64,000 nt of DNA from Anaeromyxobacter sp. Fw109-5 (GCF_000017505.1 NC_009675.1:2790001-2854000), one strand, 5' to 3'. Shown: positions 45,040 through 54,807, numbered from the stretch's first letter. Program-made: numbers and translations. Notes: generated from the letters alone by a model not told the origin.

Positions 45040-45195
45040 TTAATCCCGCGCGCGCCCGACTCATGAGCCGACCCGGAGGGCGCCGGTGCCCTGCCCGGGG
45101 GGAGGAAGCGTGCCGCGCGCGCGGCGCCGGAGCGCTCGGAACCTGCCGGAATCCGTGTTGTCTCGGGCGCGGGCCTGAGCTAGCTTGCGCGCACC

Positions 45196-46800
45196 ATGGA
45201 CAAGATCTGGGTCAAGGACGTCAAGGAGGGAGAGCGGCTGAAGAGCGTCTTCCTCGTCGCCCGCAAGGCGGTGCCCACCGCGAAGAGCGGCAAGACGTAC
45301 CTGTCGGTCACCTTCCAGGACAAGACCGGAGAGCTCGAGGCCCGCGCGTTCGAGCGCGTGGAGGAGCTCGCGGCGGCCTTCGAGGAGAAGGACTACGTCG
45401 AGGTCGAAGGTCCCATCGGCGCGTTCCAGGGCAAGCCCCAGCTCAAAATCGAGGCGGCGGGCAAGATCGCGGACGCCGCCGCGCTCGACGCCGCGGAGTT
45501 CACCTGGGTCCCGCCGCCCGAGCCGAAGAAGCCCGAGAGGCCGGCCGGGGGCGAGGTCGAGGACGCGCTCTGGAACGAGCTCCTCGGCCTCGTCGACGTG
45601 ATCGTCGACACCCACGTGAAGAGCCTCGTCAAGGCGTTCGTGGAGGACGAGGACGTCGCGAGCCGCATGCGCCGCGCCGCCGCCGCCAAGTCCGTCCACC
45701 ACGCCTACGCGGGGGGCCTGCTCGAGCACACCGTCTCGTCGCTCAAGCTCGCCCACCGCATCGCCGACCACTATCCGCAGGTGGATCGCGACCTGCTCGT
45801 GGCGGGCGCCTTCTTCCACGACCTCGGCAAGATCCGCGAGCTCCAGGGCGAGCGGAACGTCGAGTACACCGACGAGGGCCGCCTCGTCGGTCATCTCGTC
45901 ATGACCGCGCAGTGGGTGCACGACAAGGCCCGGCGCGTGGGCGTGCCGCGCGATCTCGAGCACCACGTGGTGCACATGATCCTCGCGCACCACGGCCGGC
46001 TGGAGTACGGCTCGCCGAAGCCTCCCATGACGCTCGAGGCGCTGCTCACGCACTACATCGACGAGCTCGACAGCCGCGTGAACTCCTGGCTGAACCTGAT
46101 GGCGAAGGAGGGCGGCTCGAAGCGCTGGACCTCGGCGGACAACGTGTACGAGCAGCCGATCTGGCGCGGCCAGCTCCCGACCGTCCAGGCCGAGAAGAAG
46201 GGGCCGCCTCCCGAGCTCATGACGCCCGTGATCTACGTGCCGCGCGAGGGCGCGGGCGGTCAGGGCGGCGGACAGCAGAAGCGCGGCAAGCCGCAGAAGG
46301 AGAAGCGGCGCCCCGAGCCCCGCCCCGCGCAGCACGCGCAGAAGGCCGGGGAGCCCAGCGCGCCCGCCGCGCGCGCCGCGGAGGGGAGCGAGCCGCGGGC
46401 GGAGGGCGCCGCGCGCGAGGCGCGCCCCGAGCGTCCTCCTCGCGAGCACCGCGGCGGTCCCGGCGAGCACCGCGGCGGTCCCGGCGAGCACCGCGGCCCC
46501 GGGGGGTTCGGCGACAAGAAGCGCGGCTACACCGGCCCCCGCCTCCCCGGCGACAAGGGCCCGCACCGCCCGCCCGAGAAGCGCTCGCTGACCCACAACC
46601 CGTTCGCCGCGCTCGCCGCCAAGCTCGAGGACGCCGGCAAGACGGAGGCGCCGCAGGAGGCGAGCGGCGAAGTCGAGACCCCGCCGGTTCCCGGCGAGGC
46701 CGCCGCCCCGGTCGAGGCGCCCCGCACCGACATCGCCCCCGAGCCGACCTCCGCCCCGACGGAGACCCCCGCGGAGCCCAAGCCCGGCGAGGGGACGTAG
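45196..46800 (+). CDS. YhaM-type 3'-5' exonuclease (OB fold plus HD domain) with disordered tail
   Basis: The protein has 534 residues. An OB-fold nucleic-acid-binding domain (~6-95) is followed by an HD hydrolase domain (~150-300): HHAYAGGLLEH, the HD pair in FFHDLGK near 209 and AHHG near 275. Up to residue ~330 it resembles Bacillus YhaM, which trims RNA and DNA from the 3' end. The last ~190 residues are a Pro/Glu/Arg/Gly-rich tail with GEHRGGP repeats, not found in YhaM and probably disordered, perhaps an RNA- or partner-binding tail. ATG 45196. Confidence 0.85.
   Translation: MDKIWVKDVKEGERLKSVFLVARKAVPTAKSGKTYLSVTFQDKTGELEARAFERVEELAAAFEEKDYVEVEGPIGAFQGKPQLKIEAAGKIADAAALDAAEFTWVPPPEPKKPERPAGGEVEDALWNELLGLVDVIVDTHVKSLVKAFVEDEDVASRMRRAAAAKSVHHAYAGGLLEHTVSSLKLAHRIADHYPQVDRDLLVAGAFFHDLGKIRELQGERNVEYTDEGRLVGHLVMTAQWVHDKARRVGVPRDLEHHVVHMILAHHGRLEYGSPKPPMTLEALLTHYIDELDSRVNSWLNLMAKEGGSKRWTSADNVYEQPIWRGQLPTVQAEKKGPPPELMTPVIYVPREGAGGQGGGQQKRGKPQKEKRRPEPRPAQHAQKAGEPSAPAARAAEGSEPRAEGAAREARPERPPREHRGGPGEHRGGPGEHRGPGGFGDKKRGYTGPRLPGDKGPHRPPEKRSLTHNPFAALAAKLEDAGKTEAPQEASGEVETPPVPGEAAAPVEAPRTDIAPEPTSAPTETPAEPKPGEGT
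46442..46500 (+). repeat. In-frame 21-base repeats in the YhaM-like tail
   Basis: Nearly three copies with a 21-base period (starts at 46442, 46463 and 46484) encode three EHRGGPG units. The period keeps the frame, so copy number can vary without breaking the protein. Confidence 0.85.
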
Positions 46801-46823
46801 CGCCGCGGGGCGTACAGTGATTC

Positions 46824-47549
46824 ATGGTCCCGTTCGACCGCACGGCTGCGATCTTCGACGTCGACGACTCGCTCCTCGACGGAAACGCCGGGACCATCTT
46901 CACCTGGTACCTCTACAACCAGAAGGCGATGCGGCCGGAGATGCGCTCGCGCATCCCGCGGATCATCTACGAGTACGCCCGCCACCGGCTGACCGAGCAG
47001 GACATGGTGGAGGTCGGCTCCCGCTGCCAGCAGGGGCTCTACGCGGACGACCTCCGCGCCCACGCGCACGCCTGCTTCGAGCGCCACCTGCGCAAGCGCA
47101 TCACCTCCGGCGCGATGCGGCACATCCGCCGCCACCTGCTGTCCGGCCACTTCGTCCTCATCGCCTCCGGCTCGCCCCAGTACATCGTGGACGAGGTCGG
47201 CCGTCACCTGCGCGTGCACGCGGCGATCGGGACGCGCACGCGGATCGTGGACGGGAAGGCCACGGACCAGATCGTCCCGCCCGTCGTCTTCCGCGAGGGC
47301 AAGCGGGCCGCGGTGGAGGCGGTGCTCGAGCGCTGGGACCTCGACCCCGCGCGGAGCTGGCTCTACTCCGACTCCGTGGCCGACGTGCCGCTGTTCGAGG
47401 CGGTCGGGAACCCGGTGGTGGTGAACCCCAAGGCCCCGTTCCGCGCGCTCGCCGAGCGCCGGGGCTGGGAGGTCCAGGAGTGGCGCGAGCGGAACCGCCC
47501 CGGCGATCAGCCGGACATCGCGGACGAGTGGGGATCGTGGGGAGGCTAG
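46824..47549 (+). CDS. HAD-IB family phosphatase (SerB/CicA-like)
   Basis: The 241-residue protein has the HAD motifs: DVDDS at 12-16 (nucleophile and acid-base Asp), ASGSP near 114, Lys in GKRAAV near 155, and SDSVADVPLF near 189. The helical cap after motif I is of the IB (SerB-like) type. It likely cleaves a small phosphate ester; similar proteins include phosphoserine and lysophosphatidate phosphatases. It starts 23 bases after the YhaM-like gene, so they are likely co-transcribed. The stop lies inside a palindromic terminator. Confidence 0.82.
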   Translation: MVPFDRTAAIFDVDDSLLDGNAGTIFTWYLYNQKAMRPEMRSRIPRIIYEYARHRLTEQDMVEVGSRCQQGLYADDLRAHAHACFERHLRKRITSGAMRHIRRHLLSGHFVLIASGSPQYIVDEVGRHLRVHAAIGTRTRIVDGKATDQIVPPVVFREGKRAAVEAVLERWDLDPARSWLYSDSVADVPLFEAVGNPVVVNPKAPFRALAERRGWEVQEWRERNRPGDQPDIADEWGSWGG

Positions 47550-47558
47550 CCTCCCCAC
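47537..47558. terminator. Perfect palindrome spanning the HAD stop codon
   Basis: Arms GTGGGGAGGCT and AGCCTCCCCAC are directly joined (22 bases, no spacer), including the TAG stop. It serves as a bidirectional hairpin between the convergent HAD and tatD genes, 7 bases from the tatD stop. Confidence 0.6.
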
Positions 47559-47565
47559 TGAGCCG

Positions 47566-48345
47566 TTACCCGAGCCGGAACAGCCGCTTCACGTTGGCCG
47601 TCGTCGCCGCCGCGACGTCGTCCAGGGACGCGCCCCAGAGCTCCGCCACCTTCTCGGCGGTCTTCACCACGTACGCCGGCTCGTTGCGCTTGCCGCGGTA
47701 GGGGGCCGGCGCGAGGAACGGGCTGTCGGTCTCGACGAGGAGCCGGTCGCGCGGGACGATCCGCACGGCCTCGCGGATCGCCTCGGCGGTCTTGAACGTC
47801 ACGATCCCGGCGACCGAGATGTGCAGGCCGAGGTCGAGGTAGGCGCGCGCGGCGGGCGCGTCGCCGGTGAAGCAGTGGATGACGCCGCCGGCCGCGGGGA
47901 TGCCCTCCTCGCGCAGGATGGCGGCGCAGTCCTCGTCGGCCTCGCGCACGTGCACCACGAGCGGCCTCGCCGCGTCGCGGGCGATCCGGATCGAGCGTCG
48001 GAACGCGGCCCGCTGGTCGGCGCGCGGGGAGTGGTCGTAGTGGTAGTCGAGCCCGGTCTCTCCGACCGCGACCACCCGCGGGTCCGCGGCGAGGGCCGCC
48101 GCGGTCGCCCAGTCCTCCTCCGGCACCCGCGCAGCCTCGTGCGGGTGGACGCCCACCGTCGCGCTGAAGAAGCCCGGGTCCTGCGTCGCGAGCTCGAGCG
48201 CGTTTCCAAAGTCGCCCGGCTTGCGCCACAGCCCGACGCACACGATTCGCTCCAGCCCCGCCGCGCGGGCGCGAGAGACGACGCCGTCGAGGTCGTGGAC
48301 GTAGTCGGCGCAGTCGAGGTGGGCGTGAGAGTCGATGAGGCCCAT
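47566..48345 (-). CDS. tatD: TatD-family metal-dependent DNase
   Basis: A 259-residue TIM-barrel metallohydrolase. Metal ligands: His7 and His9 (SHAHLD), Glu in VGETGLDYHY (~94), His in VVHVREA (~131), His in IHCFTG (~155) and Asp in ETDSPFL (~206). Members are 3'-5' exodeoxyribonucleases or deacylases used in DNA repair and quality control. Length is typical. ATG 48345 lies only 26 bases from the third hexanucleotide array, whose G-rich strand is the tatD sense strand. Confidence 0.93.
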   Translation of the reverse strand: MGLIDSHAHLDCADYVHDLDGVVSRARAAGLERIVCVGLWRKPGDFGNALELATQDPGFFSATVGVHPHEAARVPEEDWATAAALAADPRVVAVGETGLDYHYDHSPRADQRAAFRRSIRIARDAARPLVVHVREADEDCAAILREEGIPAAGGVIHCFTGDAPAARAYLDLGLHISVAGIVTFKTAEAIREAVRIVPRDRLLVETDSPFLAPAPYRGKRNEPAYVVKTAEKVAELWGASLDDVAAATTANVKRLFRLG

Positions 48346-48371
48346 GAGATCCGTCCCCTCCCCTGATCCGC

Positions 48372-48611
<240 letters not shown>

Positions 48612-48645
48612 TCAGAAGCCGTGCGCCGAGCGGCGGGAACGGGAT

Positions 48646-50730
48646 CTACTTCACCCGCGTCCCCGGCGCGATGCCGTCCGGGACCGTCACCACCGCCAGG
48701 TTCGGCGCCTCCCCCGCGGCGAGCAGCATGCCCTGGGAGGTGATGCCCCGCAGCGGCCGCGGGGCGAGGTTGGCGACCACCACGATCCGCTTGCCGACCA
48801 GCGCGCCGGGCTCCGGGTAGGCCTGGGCGATGCCGGCGACGATGATGCGGGGCTCGGGATCGCCCGCCTCGACGGTGAGCTTCAGGAGCTTGTCCGCGCC
48901 CTCCACCTTCTCGGCGCTCCGGACCACCGCCACCCGCAGCTCGACCTTGGCGAAGTCGTCGTACTGGATGACGCCGGGCGGTGCGGCCGCCGCGGGCTTC
49001 GCGCTCGCCTTGGTCGCGGTCTCCGCCGGGCTCGCCGCCTTCGCCACCTTCGGCGCGGGCGACCTCGCCTCGGGGGGTACGACGATGAGCTTCTCCACCT
49101 GCCTGGGGTCGAGCCGGGCGATCTGCGGGGGCTTCGCCGCGACCACGACGGGCCCGCCGGCGAAGGGATCGAAGTCCTCGTCCCAGCGCTCTGGCCGCTC
49201 CTGCCCGAACGCGGCGGCGAGGTCGCCGCAGAAGCGCGGCATCACCGGCCACAGGATCGTCGCGATGGCGCGCAGGGACTTGGCGCACGAGAAGAGCAGC
49301 GCCCGGCTCGCGGGCGAGGCCGGGTCTTCCCAGGGCTTCGCCTCCTGCATCCGCTTGTTGCAGCGATCCGCCACCTGGTTCGCGGCGCGGACCACCTCGC
49401 GGTACTCGAGCGCGCGGTAGGCGAGGCGGGCCGCCGCGAGGGCGGAGCGCGCCACCTCCACGAGCGCCGGCTCGGGCCTCTCGGCGAGCGGCGCGCCCGC
49501 GCGGGGCACGAGCGCCGCGACGCGCGAGGCCAGGTTCGCCACGTTGTTGGCGAGATCGGCGTTGACGCGGTTCCGGAACTCGTCGAGCGCGAGGTCGAGG
49601 TCCTGGACCGACGGGCCGAGGTTCGCGGCGTAGAAGTAGCGGAGCAGCTCAGGGTCGAGGCCGGCGTCGAGGTAGGTGCGCGCGGTGATGAAGCTCCCGC
49701 GCGTCTTCGACATCTTCTCGCCGTTCACCGTCAGGTGCCCGTGCACCGGCATCCGATCCGGCCGCTTGAGCCCGGCCGCCCAGAGCATCGCCGGCCAGAA
49801 CACCGCGTGGAAGCGCAGGATGTCCTTGCCGATGAAGTGCTCGAGGCGTGCCCCGGCGCCCTCCGCGAGGTAGCGGCGCTCGAACTCCGCGGGGGAGAGC
49901 CGCTCGCCCGCGGGCGCCTCCTCCGCGAAGTAGTGCTCCGCCGAGGAGAGGTAGCCGATCGGCGCGTCGACCCACACGTAGAGGAACTTGCCGGGGAAGT
50001 CGGGATCCTTCACCGGGAAGCCGAAGTACGGGGCGTCGCGCGTGATGCACCAGTCCTGCAGGTCCGCGAGCCACCCCTTCACCTGCTCGCGCACCGCCGG
50101 CTCGAGGTGCCCCTCCGCCTCCACCCAGCCGCGGATGACCTCCTCGGCCTTCTTGAGATCGACGTAGGCGTGGTCGGACGACCGGACGACCGGCGCCGAG
50201 CCGCAGATGGCGCACCGCGGGTCCTTCAGATCCCGCGGATCGTAGGTCGTGCCGCAGACCTCGCACACGTCGCCGTACTGATCCCTCGCGCCGCACTTCG
50301 GGCAGGTGCCCTTCACGAAGCGATCCGGCAGGAAGCGCCGGTCGTGCTCGCAGTAGAGCTGCTCGATGGAGCGCTTGTAGATGAGCCCCTTCGCCTTCAG
50401 CGCGTCGTAGATGCGGTAGGCCCAGCGCGCGTTCTCGGGCGAGTCGGTGGTGTAGTAGGTGGAGAACTCGACGCCGAAGCGCCGGAAGTCGTCGTGCTGC
50501 TCGCCCCGGTACTTCTCGACGAACGCCTTCGGCGTCATGCCCGCCTTCGCGGCGTTCACCTCGATGGGCGTGCCGTGCGAGTCGGCGGCGCAGACGTAGG
50601 TGACGTGGTCGCCGCAGGCGCGCCGGTACCGCACGTACACGTCGGTCTGGATGTACTCCACGAGGTGGCCGAGGTGGATCGAACCGTTCGCGTAGGGCAG
50701 CGCGCTCGTGACGAGGAGACGCTCGCTCAA
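48646..50730 (-). CDS. metG: Methionyl-tRNA synthetase
   Basis: A 694-residue class I synthetase. The HIGH-type motif is YANGSIHLGHL (12-22), zinc-knuckle cysteines lie around 138-165 (CPKCGARDQYGDVCEVC, CAICG), and the KMSKS motif is KMSKTRG (~335). An Ala/Lys/Pro-rich linker (~545-585) leads to a C-terminal EMAP-II-like tRNA-binding domain (~590-694). It charges tRNA-Met. The start is a TTG at 50730, supported by AAAGGAG seven bases upstream and by the TTGA overlap with the holA stop. So holB-holA-metG is one overlapping operon. Confidence 0.95.
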   Translation of the reverse strand: MSERLLVTSALPYANGSIHLGHLVEYIQTDVYVRYRRACGDHVTYVCAADSHGTPIEVNAAKAGMTPKAFVEKYRGEQHDDFRRFGVEFSTYYTTDSPENARWAYRIYDALKAKGLIYKRSIEQLYCEHDRRFLPDRFVKGTCPKCGARDQYGDVCEVCGTTYDPRDLKDPRCAICGSAPVVRSSDHAYVDLKKAEEVIRGWVEAEGHLEPAVREQVKGWLADLQDWCITRDAPYFGFPVKDPDFPGKFLYVWVDAPIGYLSSAEHYFAEEAPAGERLSPAEFERRYLAEGAGARLEHFIGKDILRFHAVFWPAMLWAAGLKRPDRMPVHGHLTVNGEKMSKTRGSFITARTYLDAGLDPELLRYFYAANLGPSVQDLDLALDEFRNRVNADLANNVANLASRVAALVPRAGAPLAERPEPALVEVARSALAAARLAYRALEYREVVRAANQVADRCNKRMQEAKPWEDPASPASRALLFSCAKSLRAIATILWPVMPRFCGDLAAAFGQERPERWDEDFDPFAGGPVVVAAKPPQIARLDPRQVEKLIVVPPEARSPAPKVAKAASPAETATKASAKPAAAAPPGVIQYDDFAKVELRVAVVRSAEKVEGADKLLKLTVEAGDPEPRIIVAGIAQAYPEPGALVGKRIVVVANLAPRPLRGITSQGMLLAAGEAPNLAVVTVPDGIAPGTRVK

Positions 50731-52103
50731 GGGTGACTCCTTTCCATGTGTCCGCCGGCGAGCAGGCCGAGGAGGACGCGCTCGAGGCGGATCCGGCCGT
50801 CCTGGCCGCTCTTCATGGCGACGTCCGCCTCCGCGAGCGCCGCGAGGCCGTCGAGCAGCTCCGCCCGCGAGAAGCGCGTCGACGCCTGGTACTTCATCCA
50901 GAACCCGAAGGGCTTCTTCCCCTTCGCCTCGTCCTCGGGCACGAGCGGGAAGACCTCCGCCTCCCACTCGCGCGCCGAGCCGATGCGCCGGTCGCCCACG
51001 GCGCGGCGGGCGCGCTCCCGCTCCACGATCATCCGCCGCACGGCGCTCGCGAGCGAGCCGAGGAGCATGAACGGGCTCGCGCCGTCCGCGATGGACCGGT
51101 CGAGGACACCGAGCGCCTGCGGGAGGTCGCGGGCCTCGATCGCGTTGCCGAGCGCGAAGAACGGATCCGACGCCACGCGCGTGACGACCGCGTCCACGTC
51201 CTCGGCGCCGATCACCTTGCGGTCGCCCACGTAGGCGGCGAGCTTCGCGACCTCGGAGGCGAGCGTGCGGGCGTCCTCGCCGACGAGCGCCGCGAGGCGC
51301 GCCTCGCCCCCGCGGTCCACCCGCTTGCCGGTGCCGGCGAGGAGCGACGCCAGCACGGGGCCGAGGACGAGCCGCTGCGCGTCCCACGTCCCCTCCTTCT
51401 CGAGCTGGATCGTGACCCGCCGCCCCGCCGCGGCGAGCTTCTTCACGAGCGGCAGCTTCCCGTCCACCTTGCCCGCGGCGACCACGAGCACGTGGCCGCG
51501 CGCGAAGCCCTTCTCGAGGGCGGCGTCGAGCGCGGACGCGTCGTCCTTCGCGACCTTGAGGTCGCGCTCCACGGCGAAGCGCGCGGCCCCCTCCACGAAG
51601 GCCGCGTCGTACGTGGCCTCGGGGACGCCGAGATCGGCGGCGAGGGCGGCGTGGTCCACCCGCCCCGCCTCGGGCGCGAGGTCCTTCAGGCTCCAGCCCG
51701 CCTTGGCGGCGAGCGCGAGCAGCCTGCGCGCCGCGTCCCGCTGGGCCCCCTTCGCCCACTGCTCCCTCGCCCGCCCGTAGGCGGCCTCCGCGTCCTCCTT
51801 CGAGGCGAGGAACGCGGGCTCGTGGACCAGCACGACCTTCCCGCCGCCGAACAGGCCGCCGGTGGAGAGCTCGGCGGCGACCTCGGCAGGCGAGGCGGCG
51901 GCGTCGAGCTCGACGAGGTTCAGGGCCCGCCGGTCCTCCGGCACGAGCGCGCCGGCGAGCTCGCGCGCGGCGCGCAGGGCGAGGAAGGCGTCGCCGTCGA
52001 GCAGGTACACCGGCCGCGGGCTGCCCGCCCGGACGTCGGCGAGGCACGTCTCGAGGGTCGCGCCCGCCGCGGCGCGCGCCGGAGGTCCCCTACCCGCGGC
52101 CAT
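50727..52103 (-). CDS. holA: DNA polymerase III delta subunit
   Basis: A 458-residue clamp-loader subunit. It begins with a basic Ala-rich stretch, then PVYLLDGDAFLALRAARELAGALVP, the family's opening strand-helix. LFGGGKVVLVHEP and the middle AAA-like domain follow, then the C-terminal helical collar (LGNAIEARDLPQALGVLDRSIADG, ASPFMLLGSLASAVRRM). It opens the beta clamp. Longer than E. coli delta (343) owing to an insert at ~95-200. Its ATG at 52103 lies 14 bases inside the holB 3' end, and its stop overlaps the metG TTG. Confidence 0.88.
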   Translation of the reverse strand: MAAGRGPPARAAAGATLETCLADVRAGSPRPVYLLDGDAFLALRAARELAGALVPEDRRALNLVELDAAASPAEVAAELSTGGLFGGGKVVLVHEPAFLASKEDAEAAYGRAREQWAKGAQRDAARRLLALAAKAGWSLKDLAPEAGRVDHAALAADLGVPEATYDAAFVEGAARFAVERDLKVAKDDASALDAALEKGFARGHVLVVAAGKVDGKLPLVKKLAAAGRRVTIQLEKEGTWDAQRLVLGPVLASLLAGTGKRVDRGGEARLAALVGEDARTLASEVAKLAAYVGDRKVIGAEDVDAVVTRVASDPFFALGNAIEARDLPQALGVLDRSIADGASPFMLLGSLASAVRRMIVERERARRAVGDRRIGSAREWEAEVFPLVPEDEAKGKKPFGFWMKYQASTRFSRAELLDGLAALAEADVAMKSGQDGRIRLERVLLGLLAGGHMERSHP

Positions 52104-53133
52104 GGAACCACGCGATGAGCATGCGCTCGAGGGCGAGCGTCGGGGACGCGTTCTGGCGGAGCGCCGCCGCGGTCGTCTGCACCTCCTCCCGCCGGCGCAG
52201 GACCTCCGCGGGCGCGAGCGCGGCGGCGGCTCGGCGCGTCGCGTCGGCGAGGTCGCCGAGCGCGACGTCGGCGGCGCCCGCCTGGGCCGCCAGGACGTCG
52301 CGCAGCCACACGGCGAGGAGCGCGCACAGCTCGGCCGCGGCCTCGCGGTCGTCGCCGTGGTCGCGGGCGAAGGCGAGCCAGGCGGCGGCGTCGCCCGGAT
52401 CGAGCGTGGCGGCAGCCAGCACGGCGTCGCGCTCCGCCGCGAGCGTCTCGGCGTCGAGCGCGAGCGCGCGCGAGAGCGAGCCGCCGGCGAGGGCGGCCGC
52501 GAGGCGGGCCTCCGCCGCAGGCCGCCCGCCCGCCTCGAGCCGCGCGGCCACGGCCGCGGCGGGCAGCGGCGCGAACGGTACGCGCAGGCAGCGCGATCGG
52601 ATCGTGGGCAGGAGCGCGTCGGGGCTCGCCGCGACGAGGACGAGCGTGGTGGCCTCCGGCGGCTCCTCGAGCGTCTTCAGCAGCGCGTTCTGCGCCTGCG
52701 GGTTCATGGCGTCGGCGGGATCGAGGATGACGAACCGCCGCCGTCCCTCGAAGCGCTTCATCGCGAGCCGCCGGTCGACCACGTCCCGCACCTGGTCGAC
52801 GACGATGTCCTTGGACGGCGTCCGCCCGCCCTTCGGATCCCAGCGCCCCGCCTTCGCCATGACGCGCTCCTCCTGGAGGAGGAGCACGTCGGGGTGGACG
52901 CCGCGCGCGATCTTGCGGCAAGGCGCGCAGGCGCCGCACGCGTCGTCGCGGAGGCCGCCCGCGGGCGCCGGCACCTCGCAGTTCGCCGCCTGCGCGAGGA
53001 GGCGGGCGGCGGTGGCCTTCCCGACGCCCTCGGGGCCGCCGAACAGGTAGGCGTGGTGGAGCGCGCCGCGCCGCAGGGCGGATCGCAGCGAGGACACGGC
53101 GCGATCCTGCGCGATGAGCTCGGAGAACGGCAT
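52090..53133 (-). CDS. holB: DNA polymerase III delta-prime (or gamma/tau-like) subunit
   Basis: A 347-residue AAA+ clamp-loader protein. The Walker A-like loop GGPEGVGKAT is at 32-41. A zinc-binding set Cys52, Cys66, Cys69 and Cys72 follows. Sensor motifs are VILDPADAMNPQAQNALLKTLEEPP (~135-160) and the SRC motif in TIRSRCLRVPF. It acts with delta and gamma/tau to load the beta clamp. GKA in place of GKT/S suggests weak or no ATP hydrolysis, as is usual for delta-prime. First gene of the holB-holA-metG run. ATG 53133. Confidence 0.9.
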   Translation of the reverse strand: MPFSELIAQDRAVSSLRSALRRGALHHAYLFGGPEGVGKATAARLLAQAANCEVPAPAGGLRDDACGACAPCRKIARGVHPDVLLLQEERVMAKAGRWDPKGGRTPSKDIVVDQVRDVVDRRLAMKRFEGRRRFVILDPADAMNPQAQNALLKTLEEPPEATTLVLVAASPDALLPTIRSRCLRVPFAPLPAAAVAARLEAGGRPAAEARLAAALAGGSLSRALALDAETLAAERDAVLAAATLDPGDAAAWLAFARDHGDDREAAAELCALLAVWLRDVLAAQAGAADVALGDLADATRRAAAALAPAEVLRRREEVQTTAAALRQNASPTLALERMLIAWFHGRG

Positions 53134-53249
53134 GACGCGGCGCGGAAGATAGCATAAGGGGCGCGGCCGGCGGCCGCCGCGTGCTCGCTCGCCAGCCGGC
53201 CGGCAGCGCGCGCCACGCGAGCGAAGCGAGCGCGCCGGGCGCCGCCGCG

Positions 53250-53280
<31 letters not shown>

Positions 53281-53292
53281 GCGCGTGGATCA

Positions 53293-54672
53293 TCAATTCA
53301 GCCGGCCCGCGAGCCGCGCCACCGCCGCCGTCAGCTCGGACGGCTCGACCGGCTTCGCGAGGTAGACCTGGAAGCCCGCGAGCAGCGCCTCCGTCCGGTC
53401 CTCCGCCTGGGTGTACGCGGTGAGCGCCGCCGCGGGGACGCGCCCGCCGTGCGACGCCTCGAGGCTGCGGACCTTGCGGATGAGCGTGAGGCCGTCCTCG
53501 CCCGGCATGCCGAGGTCCGACAGCAGCACGTCGGGAGGGCGCGACGAAAGGGCGGCGAGCGCCTCGCCCGCGGATGCCACGGAGGTGACGAGGGCGCCGG
53601 CGGCCTCGAGCACCTGCCGGACGACCTCGAGCGTGTCGGGATCGTCGTCCACCACCAGCACGCGCACGCGCTCGAGCCCCGCCAGCGGGCGCAGCTCGCC
53701 ACGGGGCGCCTGGCGCGCGATGTCGCCGCGCCGCGGCCGCGCCAGCGTGACCGGCAGCCGCACGGTGAACGCCGCGCCCCGGCCCGGCCCGTCGCTCGTG
53801 GCCGAGACCGCGCCGCCGTGCGCCTCGACGAGGTGACGGACCAGCGCGAGCCCCAGGCCGAGCCCGCCGTGGACACGCGTCGACGACGAGTCCGCCTGCC
53901 GGAACCGCTCGAAGAGGTGCGGGAGGAAGTCCTCGGCGATCCCCGCGCCCGTGTCGCGCACCCGGATCGTCACCTCGTCTCCCTCGCGCGCGAGCCGGAC
54001 CTCGACGCGCCCGCCCGGCGGCGTGAACTTGATGGCGTTGGAGAGCAGGTTCCAGACGACCTGCTGCAGGCGGCCGGGATCGCCCGCGACCGGACCTGCG
54101 CGCGGGACGAGCACCGCCGCGACGGAGATGCTGCGCGCGGCGGCCGCGGGGCGGACGGCCTCGAGGGCGGCCTCGACGACCGGGACGAGCTCGACGGGCC
54201 GGACGTCGAGCCGGAGCTGGCCGCGCACGATGCGCGAGAAGTCGAGCAGGTCGTCCACGATCTGCGCCTGGGCCTGCGCGCTCCGCTCGATGGTCTCGAT
54301 GCCGCGGGACGCCGCGGCGGCGTCGAGCTTCCCGAGACGGAGGAGCCGGGCCCAGCCCAGCACCGCGTTGAGCGGCGTGCGCAGCTCGTGGGAGACCGTC
54401 GCGACGAACTCGTCCTTGGCGCGATCGGCCCGCTCCGCCTCCGCGCGCGCCGCGCGGGCGGCCGCCTCGAGCCGCTCCCGCTCGGAGGCCGCGCGCGCCC
54501 GCTCGGCGCCCGCCTCCCGGCGGGAGTCCTCGGCGGCGACGGCCAGGGCGTCTCGCTCGGCCTCGAGCGCGCGCCGCGCGCGCCTCGCGCGCGCGATCGC
54601 GACGGCGGTCACGCTCGCTGCGGCCGCGGCGAGCGTCACGACGAGGACGATGTCATCGGCGAGGGGTTCCAT
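53293..54672 (-). CDS. Membrane-anchored hybrid histidine kinase with receiver
   Basis: The protein has 459 residues. One N-terminal transmembrane helix (~6-26) is followed by a long charged coiled coil (~30-88) and HisKA with His95 (ATVSHELRTPLN). HATPase_c (NLLSNAIKF, DTGAGI, GLGLGLALV) and a C-terminal receiver with phospho-acceptor Asp386 (LLSDLGMPGEDG) follow. It lacks a sizeable periplasmic sensor, so the stimulus may be membrane-linked or cytoplasmic. No cognate regulator adjoins. ATG 54672 has no clear ribosome site. Divergent from the DivIVA gene. Confidence 0.88.
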   Translation of the reverse strand: MEPLADDIVLVVTLAAAAASVTAVAIARARRARRALEAERDALAVAAEDSRREAGAERARAASERERLEAAARAARAEAERADRAKDEFVATVSHELRTPLNAVLGWARLLRLGKLDAAAASRGIETIERSAQAQAQIVDDLLDFSRIVRGQLRLDVRPVELVPVVEAALEAVRPAAAARSISVAAVLVPRAGPVAGDPGRLQQVVWNLLSNAIKFTPPGGRVEVRLAREGDEVTIRVRDTGAGIAEDFLPHLFERFRQADSSSTRVHGGLGLGLALVRHLVEAHGGAVSATSDGPGRGAAFTVRLPVTLARPRRGDIARQAPRGELRPLAGLERVRVLVVDDDPDTLEVVRQVLEAAGALVTSVASAGEALAALSSRPPDVLLSDLGMPGEDGLTLIRKVRSLEASHGGRVPAAALTAYTQAEDRTEALLAGFQVYLAKPVEPSELTAAVARLAGRLN

Positions 54673-54807
54673 CGTGGGAGCCTCGGCGGGCCGATCATAG
54701 CCACGGGATCCGGGGGCGCCCCGCCCAACGTGTGGTCCGAGGTGGGCCGGGGCGAAATGGACAGCCGCGGATGGGTCGGTATCATGACCCACCGGAGCGC
54801 GCCCGCC

